DNA of 19,826 bases from CAYQAE01 sp964415445 [NCBI: uncultured archaeon]. GTDB lineage: Archaea; CAYQAE01. Below, piece by piece: positions 1 through 5,932 of this stretch. The position numbers and the translations under genes were made by a program. Each line of letters starts with the position of its first letter. The stretch's first letter is position 1. The DNA lies in assembly GCA_964415445.1 (NCBI GenBank), contig CAYQAE010000023.1, forward strand, positions 1 through 19,826, written 5' to 3'. The notes beneath the pieces were generated by a model. The model had not been told where the DNA came from. It did not search any database and worked only from the letters and a program-made list of their open reading frames with translations.

Positions 1-407
1 ATGGTAACTTACACTAATAAATGTTTTGGTTATCTCAATTAATCTGTTAAAGATTATATTGAAGTTTATGCTGGAGGATTAATGGCTTCGTATAAATGCC
101 GATAAGCGTTATAAGGTTAAGGCATAGTTCTAAAGGCACATATCTTGATATTCCACTATTAAATGAAGTTCATTTCACCTTATTTTTTTAAGAGACGAGA
201 TATTATTTTTTCATAAATTTCCAGGTCTTTGTCACTATAAAGCACAAATCGAATCTTTTTCACATATTGCAGATTAAGTATAACTTCCAGAATATGAAAT
301 CAATGTATAAAAAAAATAGAAGATGGTAAAATAAATTGATAAATCAGAAAAAAAGTAGATTTGGAATTTTAATTCTTTTTTAACTGATTTTAATCCAGAG
401 CAGTTTA
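1..407. other. Gene-poor left flank
   Basis: Apart from the macro-domain-like tail on the minus strand, only very short open frames are visible. One is a 31-codon plus-strand frame from an ATG at 96, which has no support. I see no tRNA-like fold, no terminal inverted repeats and no transposase remnant. The stretch lies downstream of the minus-strand glycosyltransferase and could be decayed sequence at the edge of an accessory region. Confidence 0.4.
180..299 (-). pseudogene. C-terminal remnant of a macro-domain (ADP-ribose-binding) gene
   Basis: The minus strand holds 39 codons open to a TAA stop, ending in a stretch that looks strongly coding: VKKIRFVLYSDKDLEIYEKI. This matches in style the last strand and helix of macro domains, where a strand of the type 'ikeIrFVLfsdeDle' is followed by a helix 'vYekal'. 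An in-frame TGA lies directly upstream, and I could not find the ADP-ribose-binding part of the domain in any frame before the neighbouring glycosyltransferase gene ends. I therefore read it as a decayed or truncated gene. The match is from memory of the family, and the piece is short enough that chance cannot be excluded. Confidence 0.3.
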
Positions 408-1502
408 CTAATGCAACAACAAGGAATTAAAAAGATTATCATAATCATCAATACGATTTTCCCAACGGTGCACCATAAACTTCTGACATAAAGCCTTTTG
501 CAAAAAGAGTTTTTTTTCAAGTATAGTTGTCAAACGACTAAAAAATTCATCATCAGTATTATACAATACACTAGTGTGATACTTTTTTGGAATAAGTTCA
601 GGATAGGAAAGACGATTTGGAAGCAGCGGAAAAGAACCACATTGAATGGCCTCAACAATTGAAAGTCCAAAATTTTCCTGAATAGCTGTACTGACAACTA
701 TATCCCCAGAGACGAGGAGAGAAAAATATTCCTCACGAGACTCAACATATCCGTAATGAAAAATGCGTTCAGAGAGCTGATTGATAAGATTTTTGTATTT
801 ATTAGACGGATTAGATGGTGATTCGCCTAGCAAAATTACTTCAAAATCATATCCTACGTGCATGCATCGAATAAGTGTCTTTAGAAAAAGGATAGGCTGT
901 TTATCATATTCCCAGCGATGGTTCCAAATTATCCGTGGCACATTATTTGTAGAAGAGCGTTTAGCGATATTATCTGGGGTATTAGTTCCCGGGTAAAGCG
1001 TGATGGATCGGTCCTGTGCTCGTTTTATCCAATAGTCAGCTGACAGAGCCGTGTGGGGTATTTCATGGATAAACGATTCGAGTGCCTGGTGATAGCTATT
1101 GCGATGGAATTTAGAATTATATATCACAAAATCGGCTGTAACAGTATTCATGAAATCTATCCACTCAATTTGGAAATCCCTTTTCTGTTTGGTGTTTCGG
1201 GGGTAAGTATGTTGATTTTCATGAACATACAATACAACAGGCGGACAAGTTGGACCTACAAGAGCCTTCAGCTCGGCTACATTGCAAAGGCTGGTCAAGA
1301 AGATGAGATCAAATTCTCCAAGATTACCTACATTCTGAATAATTTCTGTAGCACTCACTTTCATTCGCCAGCGCCAGAGTTTATCTGATAGCTTAAAAAG
1401 GGAAATCTTGTGGCGAGAGTGTTGTATCAAACCATCAATAAAAACTCGATGTGACCCACCATAAAATGTTTCAATAGCAGCGATTTTTAATATTTTATCC
1501 AT
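408..1502 (-). CDS. DUF3524-family glycosyltransferase (queuosine-tRNA mannosyltransferase-like)
   Basis: A 364-residue GT-B fold glycosyltransferase. The N-terminal DUF3524 domain is clear: ETFYGGSHRVFIDGL near residues 11-25, LWRWRM near 42-47, and VHENQHTYPR near 93-102. The C-terminal GT4-type half has NHRWEYDKQP and then QENFGLSIVEAIQCG, whose two Glu residues seven apart form the EX7E motif that holds the nucleotide sugar. Proteins with this architecture include eukaryotic GTDC1/QTMAN, which mannosylates queuosine in tRNA-Asp. The substrate of the prokaryotic members is not settled to my knowledge. I chose the ATG eight codons inside the longest frame because GAGAGA lies just before it and the family begins right at this strand. 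Length is normal and the frame intact. Base composition appears less AT-rich than the genes further right, which may indicate transfer. Confidence 0.8.
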   Translation of the reverse strand: MDKILKIAAIETFYGGSHRVFIDGLIQHSRHKISLFKLSDKLWRWRMKVSATEIIQNVGNLGEFDLIFLTSLCNVAELKALVGPTCPPVVLYVHENQHTYPRNTKQKRDFQIEWIDFMNTVTADFVIYNSKFHRNSYHQALESFIHEIPHTALSADYWIKRAQDRSITLYPGTNTPDNIAKRSSTNNVPRIIWNHRWEYDKQPILFLKTLIRCMHVGYDFEVILLGESPSNPSNKYKNLINQLSERIFHYGYVESREEYFSLLVSGDIVVSTAIQENFGLSIVEAIQCGSFPLLPNRLSYPELIPKKYHTSVLYNTDDEFFSRLTTILEKKLFLQKALCQKFMVHRWENRIDDYDNLFNSLLLH

Positions 1503-1797
1503 GAAAATTCTCTCAATTTTTATCAAATTTTAAGATTACACCCCTAAAAATAACTTTTCATTTAATTTTCAGGATCACTTTTCAAATCTTTTCATATTTT
1601 TAAATTTTGATTTCTATAAAATTTAAAACTAAAAAAATGTAGCACTGCAACTTTTGCTCTCAATGCTTATTATGATTGTGAAAATAATGGCATTGATCTA
1701 AAATTTAGCTTATGAAAGGAGATATAATAATTGTGATAAGAATTTATTCAAGTTAATACTACAAAATATGTAGGGAAATTATGGTTATAATCATCAA
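1503..1797. other. Intergenic stretch, very AT-rich
   Basis: Upstream region of the glycosyltransferase and downstream region of the flavoprotein. It is rich in A and T runs and holds no open frame of note, no RNA-like fold and no clear promoter that I can single out. Confidence 0.4.
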
Positions 1798-2334
1798 TTA
1801 TTTTACTTCTAATTTTTGAAGTTCTAAAATTCTATCGCAAAGTTTTTCTATTGATTTTATAGCTTCTGAATCATATTTCACTTTGCCACTTTCAAATGCC
1901 ATCCCACAAATACCTCTATTAGCAGGAATCATCTCATGTTTCAGAAAAAAAGAATTGATTGCATTAATAGCACTTTGATGTCCATATTTTCTACCAACAA
2001 CTAATGATGCCCCTATTTTATTTCTTAGTACTCTTCTTATACACCAGCTACGGTCAATAAATGTTTTAAGCTGGGCACTTATATTATTAAAATAGACTGG
2101 ACTCCCTAAAAAAATCGCATCTGCTTTTATAATTTTTGGAATGATTACATTTGTCATATCATCATTTATGATACATTTCTTTGTCTTTAAGCAAGCCCAA
2201 CATGAATTACAAAACTCTACTTTATAATCGGACAGTTTTATTAGTTTACCTTCCAATATAGCAGAGCATTTTTTTAATAAATATTCTGTATTGCTGTTTT
2301 TCCTTGGGCTACCCGATATATAAACAATTTTCAT
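1798..2334 (-). CDS. Iron-sulfur flavoprotein / NADPH-dependent FMN reductase family
   Basis: A 178-residue flavodoxin-fold protein. The first strand and FMN phosphate loop are MKIVYISGSPRKNSNT at the N-terminus, and GSPVYFNNISAQLKTFIDR is the second flavin-contact region typical of the family. Residues 42-54 carry CNSCWACLKTKKC, a CX2CX2CX5C cluster as in archaeal iron-sulfur flavoproteins (Isf), which hold one 4Fe-4S cluster and FMN and pass electrons to oxygen, peroxide or other small acceptors. A TTG five codons upstream could also start it. I prefer the ATG, since the beta strand begins there. It is cytosolic and stands alone, over 240 bases from the metal-response operon on the same strand, so co-transcription with it is possible but unproven. 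Confidence 0.8.
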   Translation of the reverse strand: MKIVYISGSPRKNSNTEYLLKKCSAILEGKLIKLSDYKVEFCNSCWACLKTKKCIINDDMTNVIIPKIIKADAIFLGSPVYFNNISAQLKTFIDRSWCIRRVLRNKIGASLVVGRKYGHQSAINAINSFFLKHEMIPANRGICGMAFESGKVKYDSEAIKSIEKLCDRILELQKLEVK

Positions 2335-2577
2335 TATTTTTCTTATCAACTGAGTTTACAGGTCTGTAATAAATTTTTTATCTCTTCTTGAATCGACCAT
2401 TACAAATTTTAACTTTTTCTAACCGAATTGAAATATTGCTTGAGTTTTTTAACATAAAATTCAATCTGAAACTTTTTTCTCATTTTAACAAATTATTCTG
2501 CAGATTTTCTAAGCAAGGTCATTACATAGGCATTCAACATCATGTTATATTAACCACAAATTAAATTTTAGTTCTAT

Positions 2578-2991
2578 TCACTTTTTTCCCAACGAACTTT
2601 TTACGGCTTCTTTAACTGTAGTAACGTCCTTTAGATTCAGTGTAAAATCATGATTCTTTTTTATGTCCAAGTCCGTAACAACAACATAATCTGTAATATT
2701 AAATCCTTTATGTTCCAATGTCTTTTTTGCGCATTTAACACCGCAGCCATCTATGGCTACGACTCTTTTTGCAACTTTTGTTGATTCAACAATTCCAGGA
2801 ACATTTCCTCCTATCCCTGCCAAACAAAATATATTCCCAACATCAGACTCTGTCAATTCAATTGCGGCCTGATTTGCAATTTGTCCTACATTTGAGCCAC
2901 CCGAACAGGGAAATAACAATACTTCTGTAGGTTCACACGTACATTCTTCTTTTTTTGTTTGTCCACCACAACATTGATCCTTATCAGCCAT
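2578..2991 (-). CDS. DGC-domain putative zinc-binding protein, copy 1
   Basis: A 137-residue cysteine-rich cytosolic protein of the DGC family, a putative zinc-binding group named for its Asp-Gly-Cys motif. The motif is seen as VVAIDGCGVKCAKKTLE with Cys83 and Cys87. Further family cysteines are Cys29 (LFPCSGGSNVG) and Cys56 (NIFCLAGIGG). An added N-terminal tail carries CC at 7-8 and CTC at 17-19, absent from the second copy. It follows the thioredoxin-like gene by six bases and is the last gene of the operon. No convincing ribosome-binding site precedes it, so translation may be coupled. DGC proteins often sit next to permeases and ArsR repressors. Their biochemical role is not established, and metal or metalloid binding is inferred from cysteines and context. 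Confidence 0.8.
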   Translation of the reverse strand: MADKDQCCGGQTKKEECTCEPTEVLLFPCSGGSNVGQIANQAAIELTESDVGNIFCLAGIGGNVPGIVESTKVAKRVVAIDGCGVKCAKKTLEHKGFNITDYVVVTDLDIKKNHDFTLNLKDVTTVKEAVKSSLGKK

Positions 2992-2997
2992 AGGTTT

Positions 2998-3258
2998 TCA
3001 CTTCTCGCTCAAAATCATATTTATTGCCTTTTTTATTTCAGATTCGTTTGGAACTTTTCCAGCAGATACTACAATATCTTCAACAACAAGCGCCGGTGAC
3101 ATCATAATACCGTACTCATCTGCTTCTTTTGACATTATATCATACTTTTTCACAACTACTTTGTCTCCATATTCTTGTGCTGCTAATTTTGCAACATCTT
3201 CTGTTGCTTTGCATTTTGCACAGCCTGGAATAGGTCCAAATATTTTCACTTCAACCAT
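2998..3258 (-). CDS. Thioredoxin-like small redox protein (CXXC)
   Basis: An 86-residue single-domain thioredoxin-fold protein of the archaeal small redox-disulfide type (the MTH895-like group). The active site is PGCAKC with Cys13 and Cys16 after the first strand VEVKIFG. The cis-Pro loop is MMSPALVVED near residues 52-61, followed by the strand DIVVSAGKVP. It lacks a signal peptide and so acts in the cytosol. The ribosome-binding site AAGGAGGG about five bases before the ATG is the strongest in the operon. Genes of this kind accompany ArsP-type permeases and DGC proteins, where they may reduce or carry the metal or metalloid. That role is inferred. Confidence 0.85.
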   Translation of the reverse strand: MVEVKIFGPIPGCAKCKATEDVAKLAAQEYGDKVVVKKYDIMSKEADEYGIMMSPALVVEDIVVSAGKVPNESEIKKAINMILSEK

Positions 3259-3323
3259 AATTTACCCTCCTTAGTTTTTCATAAACTGGTTATTAGATAT
3301 ATTAATCGACTCTTTTTTCGAAT

Positions 3324-3407
3324 TTAGTTAATATCAACCTTGTTAATAAACCAATCATATTCAAAACAACAATTTCTGTTATTTGTTGTAATTGTGTGTT
3401 CGCTCAT
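3324..3407 (-). CDS. Possible 27-residue cysteine-pair micropeptide
   Basis: The ATG overlaps the TGA of the upstream zinc-ribbon ORF in an ATGA arrangement, which favours translational coupling. The product has 27 residues with a central NCCFEYDW and ends in TAA, 65 bases before the thioredoxin gene. It has a Cys-Cys pair like the neighbouring proteins but no recognisable domain. The overlap and the theme of paired cysteines support it, while its small size means it may be a chance frame. Confidence 0.3.
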   Translation of the reverse strand: MSEHTITTNNRNCCFEYDWFINKVDIN

Positions 3408-3547
3408 GTTTTAGCACCCGATTTTGATTGTTTTGTCCAGCAATTGGGACATAATGGTAATCTTTGTACTGAACAACATAGTTTCATCTCATAATATTTT
3501 ACTTTATTTTCAGGTACATCTTGGGAGCACATACGACATTTTAACAT
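3404..3547 (-). CDS. 47-residue zinc-ribbon-like protein in the metal operon
   Basis: This short gene fills most of the apparent gap between the DGC copy 2 gene and the thioredoxin-like gene. It opens with ATG, 28 bases after the preceding stop, with GGTGTG as a weak ribosome-binding site. The product begins MLKCRMCSQDVP and continues through a central KLCCS to LPLCPNCW. That gives two zinc knuckles, Cys4/Cys7 and Cys33/Cys36, plus a Cys24-Cys25 pair, in 47 residues. The spacing is that of a minimal zinc ribbon or a small metal-thiolate protein. Six cysteines in order, the same strand, the operon position and the stop-start overlap with the next small ORF argue that it is real. I do not recognise a named family. 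A role in binding the operon's metal or metalloid is inference. Confidence 0.65.
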   Translation of the reverse strand: MLKCRMCSQDVPENKVKYYEMKLCCSVQRLPLCPNCWTKQSKSGAKT

Positions 3548-3575
3548 TTTTCACACCAACCCCTACTTTAAGCAA

Positions 3576-4028
3576 TTATTCTGTAATAGATTTGACAATA
3601 ATCTCTGTAGCACGTTTTACGTCGTTTTCGTCAATATATTCATCAAACGATTTTATGCTGTCACTTATGATATCTTCATGCAATGGCTTTTTCTTCATAT
3701 TAATATCGTGTACAAGAACAATGCTTTTTGAGATATTTAATCCGGATTTTTCAACGATTTTTTTTGCACATTCCATAGGACAACCGTCGACAGTTACTAT
3801 TTTTTTTGCTGCATTTGCTTTTGCATGTACGGGTTTTAAATCTGTAGGTAGTCCACCCATACAACCAATACAAGCCTTCTTCAAACCAAGGTGTTTAACT
3901 GCGTCCATGCTGCTCAACGCAGCAACAATTCCTGTATTTGACATACCTCCAAAACATGAAAATATTACATTTTCATGTGTGTTTTTTCCTGCTTCAAATT
4001 TTATATCATGTTTATTGTTTTCAACCAT
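3576..4028 (-). CDS. DGC-domain putative zinc-binding protein, copy 2
   Basis: A 150-residue paralogue of the DGC protein at the end of the same operon. It shows the hallmark IVTVDGCPMECAKKIVE with Cys83 and Cys87. The matching upstream cysteines are Cys25 (IFSCFGGMSNTG) and Cys53/Cys56 (ACIGCMGG), and it lacks the Cys-rich N-terminal tail of copy 1. I chose the ATG over a GTG three codons upstream because GAGGTGA lies six bases before it and overlaps the permease stop codon. That arrangement suggests coupled translation with the permease. Cytosolic. It probably binds the same ion as copy 1, or the two act in sequence. The function of the family is not established. Confidence 0.8.
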   Translation of the reverse strand: MVENNKHDIKFEAGKNTHENVIFSCFGGMSNTGIVAALSSMDAVKHLGLKKACIGCMGGLPTDLKPVHAKANAAKKIVTVDGCPMECAKKIVEKSGLNISKSIVLVHDINMKKKPLHEDIISDSIKSFDEYIDENDVKRATEIIVKSITE

Positions 4029-4038
4029 TATTTTCACC

Positions 4039-5082
4039 TCATGTTAAAATATTTCCATAAATAATTCCACATAATGTAGCAATAGCGATAACTAACAGAA
4101 TATATGTGAACGTTTTTTTAGTACCCATTGCTCTTCGAATAGCAAGCATATTAGGCAAACTAAGTGCAGGACCTGCTAACAATAAAGCCATTGCGGGACC
4201 AGATTCCATTCCTAATCCCATAAGCGTTTCAACAATTGGTACTTCTGTGAGTGTTGCGATATACATAAGCGCACCTATCACACTTGCGATGAACACATGA
4301 TAGATCGAATTACTCCCAACAACTTTTGATACCTGCTCTTCAGTAAGTATCTCTCCAATCATACCTGTAATAAACACACCTATCAACAAAAGTGGAATAA
4401 TCATTTTAGCTATTTTATATGTTTCTTTTAGCCAATCTTTGATTTCGGCGTCTTCAAAACATTTTTTTGTCCAAATAATAAGAATAAGTATTGGTACACT
4501 TAATATAAGGAGTTTTTCGAAATTCGATACACTTACGCCACCAAGTACTAAAATTATCACAAGAATTATCATAAAAATAGGCACGCGATATGAGTTGTTT
4601 GTATTTTCTGTGAGATATCGTACTTTTTTTTTTGTTGTTTGATTTTTTTTATCATCTGATGTAAAAATGAGTGCCATAAGAGTTCCTAAAACTAATGCCA
4701 TCGTAATTGCAAAAACCGCACGAGCAAAACCAATTTCAAACCCCAATACTCGAGCAGTATACACAATTGCAAGAATATTAATTGCAGGTCCTGAGAACAA
4801 AAATGCTGTTGCAGGTCCAATACCAGCGCCACGTCGTTTTATCCCTACAAACAAAGGGATAACAGTGCATGAACATACAGCAAGGATTGCTCCAGATACC
4901 GATGCTAAAGGATATGATAATTTTTTTGGTGTATTAGGTCCAAAATATTTCATAATCGCGTCTTTTTTTACAAATGATGCAATAGCTCCCGCTATAAAAA
5001 AAGCAGGAATTAGACACCACAAAACATGTTCTGAGAGGTAATCACCAAGTGCAACAAATCCACCTTTGATAATATAGTTCAT
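4039..5082 (-). CDS. ArsP/DUF318-family permease (metal or metalloid efflux)
   Basis: A 347-residue membrane protein of the ArsP_1 permease family (PF03773 type). It has about eight to ten hydrophobic segments arranged as two similar halves. The first half carries VCSCTVIPLFVGIKRRGAG with Cys70 and Cys72, then FLFSGPAINILAI. The second carries LTEVPIVETLMGLGMESGPA, then LLLAGPALSLPNMLAI, a clear internal pseudo-repeat. A charged cytoplasmic loop lies near residues 140-155. Known members export trivalent organoarsenicals or have been linked to copper and zinc efflux, so the cation here cannot be told from sequence. The ATG is preceded by GGAAGTGAT. It is first in its operon and divergent from the ArsR-type repressor across a shared operator, so induction by the substrate ion is likely. 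Confidence 0.85.
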   Translation of the reverse strand: MNYIIKGGFVALGDYLSEHVLWCLIPAFFIAGAIASFVKKDAIMKYFGPNTPKKLSYPLASVSGAILAVCSCTVIPLFVGIKRRGAGIGPATAFLFSGPAINILAIVYTARVLGFEIGFARAVFAITMALVLGTLMALIFTSDDKKNQTTKKKVRYLTENTNNSYRVPIFMIILVIILVLGGVSVSNFEKLLILSVPILILIIWTKKCFEDAEIKDWLKETYKIAKMIIPLLLIGVFITGMIGEILTEEQVSKVVGSNSIYHVFIASVIGALMYIATLTEVPIVETLMGLGMESGPAMALLLAGPALSLPNMLAIRRAMGTKKTFTYILLVIAIATLCGIIYGNILT

Positions 5083-5138
5083 TTTCTTAAATCACTTCCA
5101 ATTCATAATCTTTTTTTCTTTCATTGTAAACTAACAAA

Positions 5139-5157
5139 TGAACAGTTGTTCAACTGT
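5139..5157. promoter_or_regulatory. ArsR/SmtB-type operator palindrome
   Basis: Two overlapping perfect inverted repeats are visible. TGAACA-GT-TGTTCA covers 5139-5152, and ACAGTTG-TT-CAACTGT covers 5142-5157. The first is the core of the 12-2-12 operators bound by ArsR/SmtB repressors (the TGAACA-N2-TGTTCA type). It lies just before the TATA box of the repressor gene and about 57 bases from the permease start, so one bound dimer could block both directions. Confidence 0.8.
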
Positions 5158-5159
5158 AA

Positions 5160-5174
5160 CAATATATTTAAAAA
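5160..5174 (+). promoter_or_regulatory. TATA box of the ArsR-type repressor gene
   Basis: ATATATTTAAAAA begins about 35 bases before the preferred ATG at 5197, placing the start of transcription only a few bases before that codon. The box directly abuts the operator palindrome. It also shows why an upstream TTG at 5146, which lies inside the operator, is unlikely to be the start. Confidence 0.55.
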
Positions 5175-5196
5175 AATTGTGAACAACTTCAGAAAT

Positions 5197-5577
5197 ATGG
5201 AATCCCCATTAAAATGTAAATTACCTGAAAATTACGTTAATAAAATATCTGAAAATTACGGAAAATTCGAGAATATTACAACATTGATACCTGATATATC
5301 TTCTTCGAAGTATGAAGCTAAATTTTTTAGTATACTGAGTGATCCTACAAGATTAAATATAGTCAAAATACTTGTAAAAGATGAAGTTTGCGTATGTATT
5401 ATTTCAGACCTATTGAAGCTTGATACAACTTTAATTTCACACCATTTATCAAAATTGAAATATTTAGATTTGATAGACGAACGTCGTGATGGGAAATGGA
5501 TCTTTTATAGAGCAAAAAAGAAATTAATTACCTTTTTTGATAAATGTGATGATCTGCTAAATAGCTTTAAGCGCTAA
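5197..5577 (+). CDS. ArsR/SmtB-family metal-sensing repressor
   Basis: A 126-residue winged-helix repressor. The core starts with FFSILSDPTRLNIVKIL (about residues 43-59). The sensing motif DEVCVCIISDLL follows with Cys65 and Cys67, equivalent to the ELCVCDL metal-binding loop of ArsR/CadC/SmtB proteins. SHHLSKLKYLDLI (81-93) is the recognition helix, and RRDGKWIFYR is the wing. Further cysteines at 7 and 117 could join the site. The start is set at the internal ATG because the longer frame would begin inside the operator and before the TATA box. It should bind the adjacent palindrome and let go when As(III), Sb(III) or a soft divalent metal binds the cysteines. Which ion cannot be told. Confidence 0.88.
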   Translation: MESPLKCKLPENYVNKISENYGKFENITTLIPDISSSKYEAKFFSILSDPTRLNIVKILVKDEVCVCIISDLLKLDTTLISHHLSKLKYLDLIDERRDGKWIFYRAKKKLITFFDKCDDLLNSFKR

Positions 5578-5591
5578 ACTAAGTTCAAACA

Positions 5592-5612
5592 AAATCTTTC
5601 TTTCAAAGATTT
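5592..5612 (+). terminator. Hairpin after the repressor gene, possible terminator
   Basis: AAATCTTT-CTTTC-AAAGATTT gives a perfect 8-bp stem with a five-base loop, 15 bases after the repressor stop codon. It is AT-rich and not followed by a long T run, so a role in termination or 3' end stability is only possible. Confidence 0.3.
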
Positions 5613-5898
5613 CTAACCAACTTTTTGAACTACTTGACACGTTTTTTTAAATACAACGATTAGTTAGAAAGCTCCATAGGGAGTCACTAAACAATTGTTA
5701 TATTTGTGAAAAAGCTGTGAAAAGTTAATTGGTAGAAAATTGAAGAAACTCAGAGCTTGCTTTTTGGATACATCTAAGATTGTTTATTCGAAAAACCAGA
5801 TCCTCAGCGGACCTTAATAATCATTAATAAGATTTTATTTATTTTTTATTATAACGCATAATTATTAAATCAGTTTGAGATATATCTTTATTTAAAAT

Positions 5899-5912
5899 AT
5901 GGTTTATATAGT
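5899..5912 (+). promoter_or_regulatory. TATA box of the tpiA-priL transcript
   Basis: GGTTTATATA ends 23 bases before the tpiA ATG, with an A-rich element in front. An archaeal start about 26 bases from the box centre would fall at or next to the ATG, suggesting a leaderless or nearly leaderless mRNA. GAGGG also lies 8 bases before the ATG and could serve as a ribosome-binding site if transcription begins earlier. The same GGTTTATATA string occurs before the ribbon-helix-helix gene. Confidence 0.6.
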
Positions 5913-5932
5913 CTAGATTTGAGGGATTTGAG

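Larger units (their letters stand above)
5578..5932. other. Intergenic region between the repressor gene and tpiA
   Basis: 355 bases without a convincing open frame. The left end holds an AT-rich hairpin, the right end the tpiA promoter. A small CTCC/GGAG inverted repeat sits around 5672-5683 with a three-base loop. I found no T-loop or anticodon-arm pattern for a tRNA and no paired C and D boxes for a guide RNA. Confidence 0.4.

Noticed and set aside
96-191. A 31-codon plus-strand frame from an ATG in the left flank
   Set aside because: Too short, no ribosome-binding site directly before it, and antisense to the better-supported macro-domain remnant at its end.
3424-4047. A 207-codon plus-strand frame across the DGC copy 2 gene
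   Set aside because: It is antisense to a clear DGC gene and to the small zinc-ribbon ORF. Its product is a Phe/Ser/Ile-rich string without family features, as expected from the complement of a Lys/Glu/Asp-rich gene.
4667-5041. A 124-codon plus-strand frame within the permease gene
   Set aside because: It is the antisense shadow of a well-recognised ArsP-type permease, with no start signal and no domain.
5146-5196. Longer N-terminus of the ArsR-type repressor from a TTG
   Set aside because: This start lies inside the operator and upstream of the TATA box, so it would not be on the mRNA.
5592-5612. The 8-bp hairpin as a second ArsR operator
   Set aside because: Its arms do not resemble the TGAACA/TGTTCA half-sites, and it lies behind the repressor gene, not in a promoter.
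5640-5830. Possible RNA gene between the repressor gene and tpiA
   Set aside because: I looked for a T-loop, paired arms and C/D box pairs on both strands and found only a weak four-base hairpin. Nothing supports an RNA gene.
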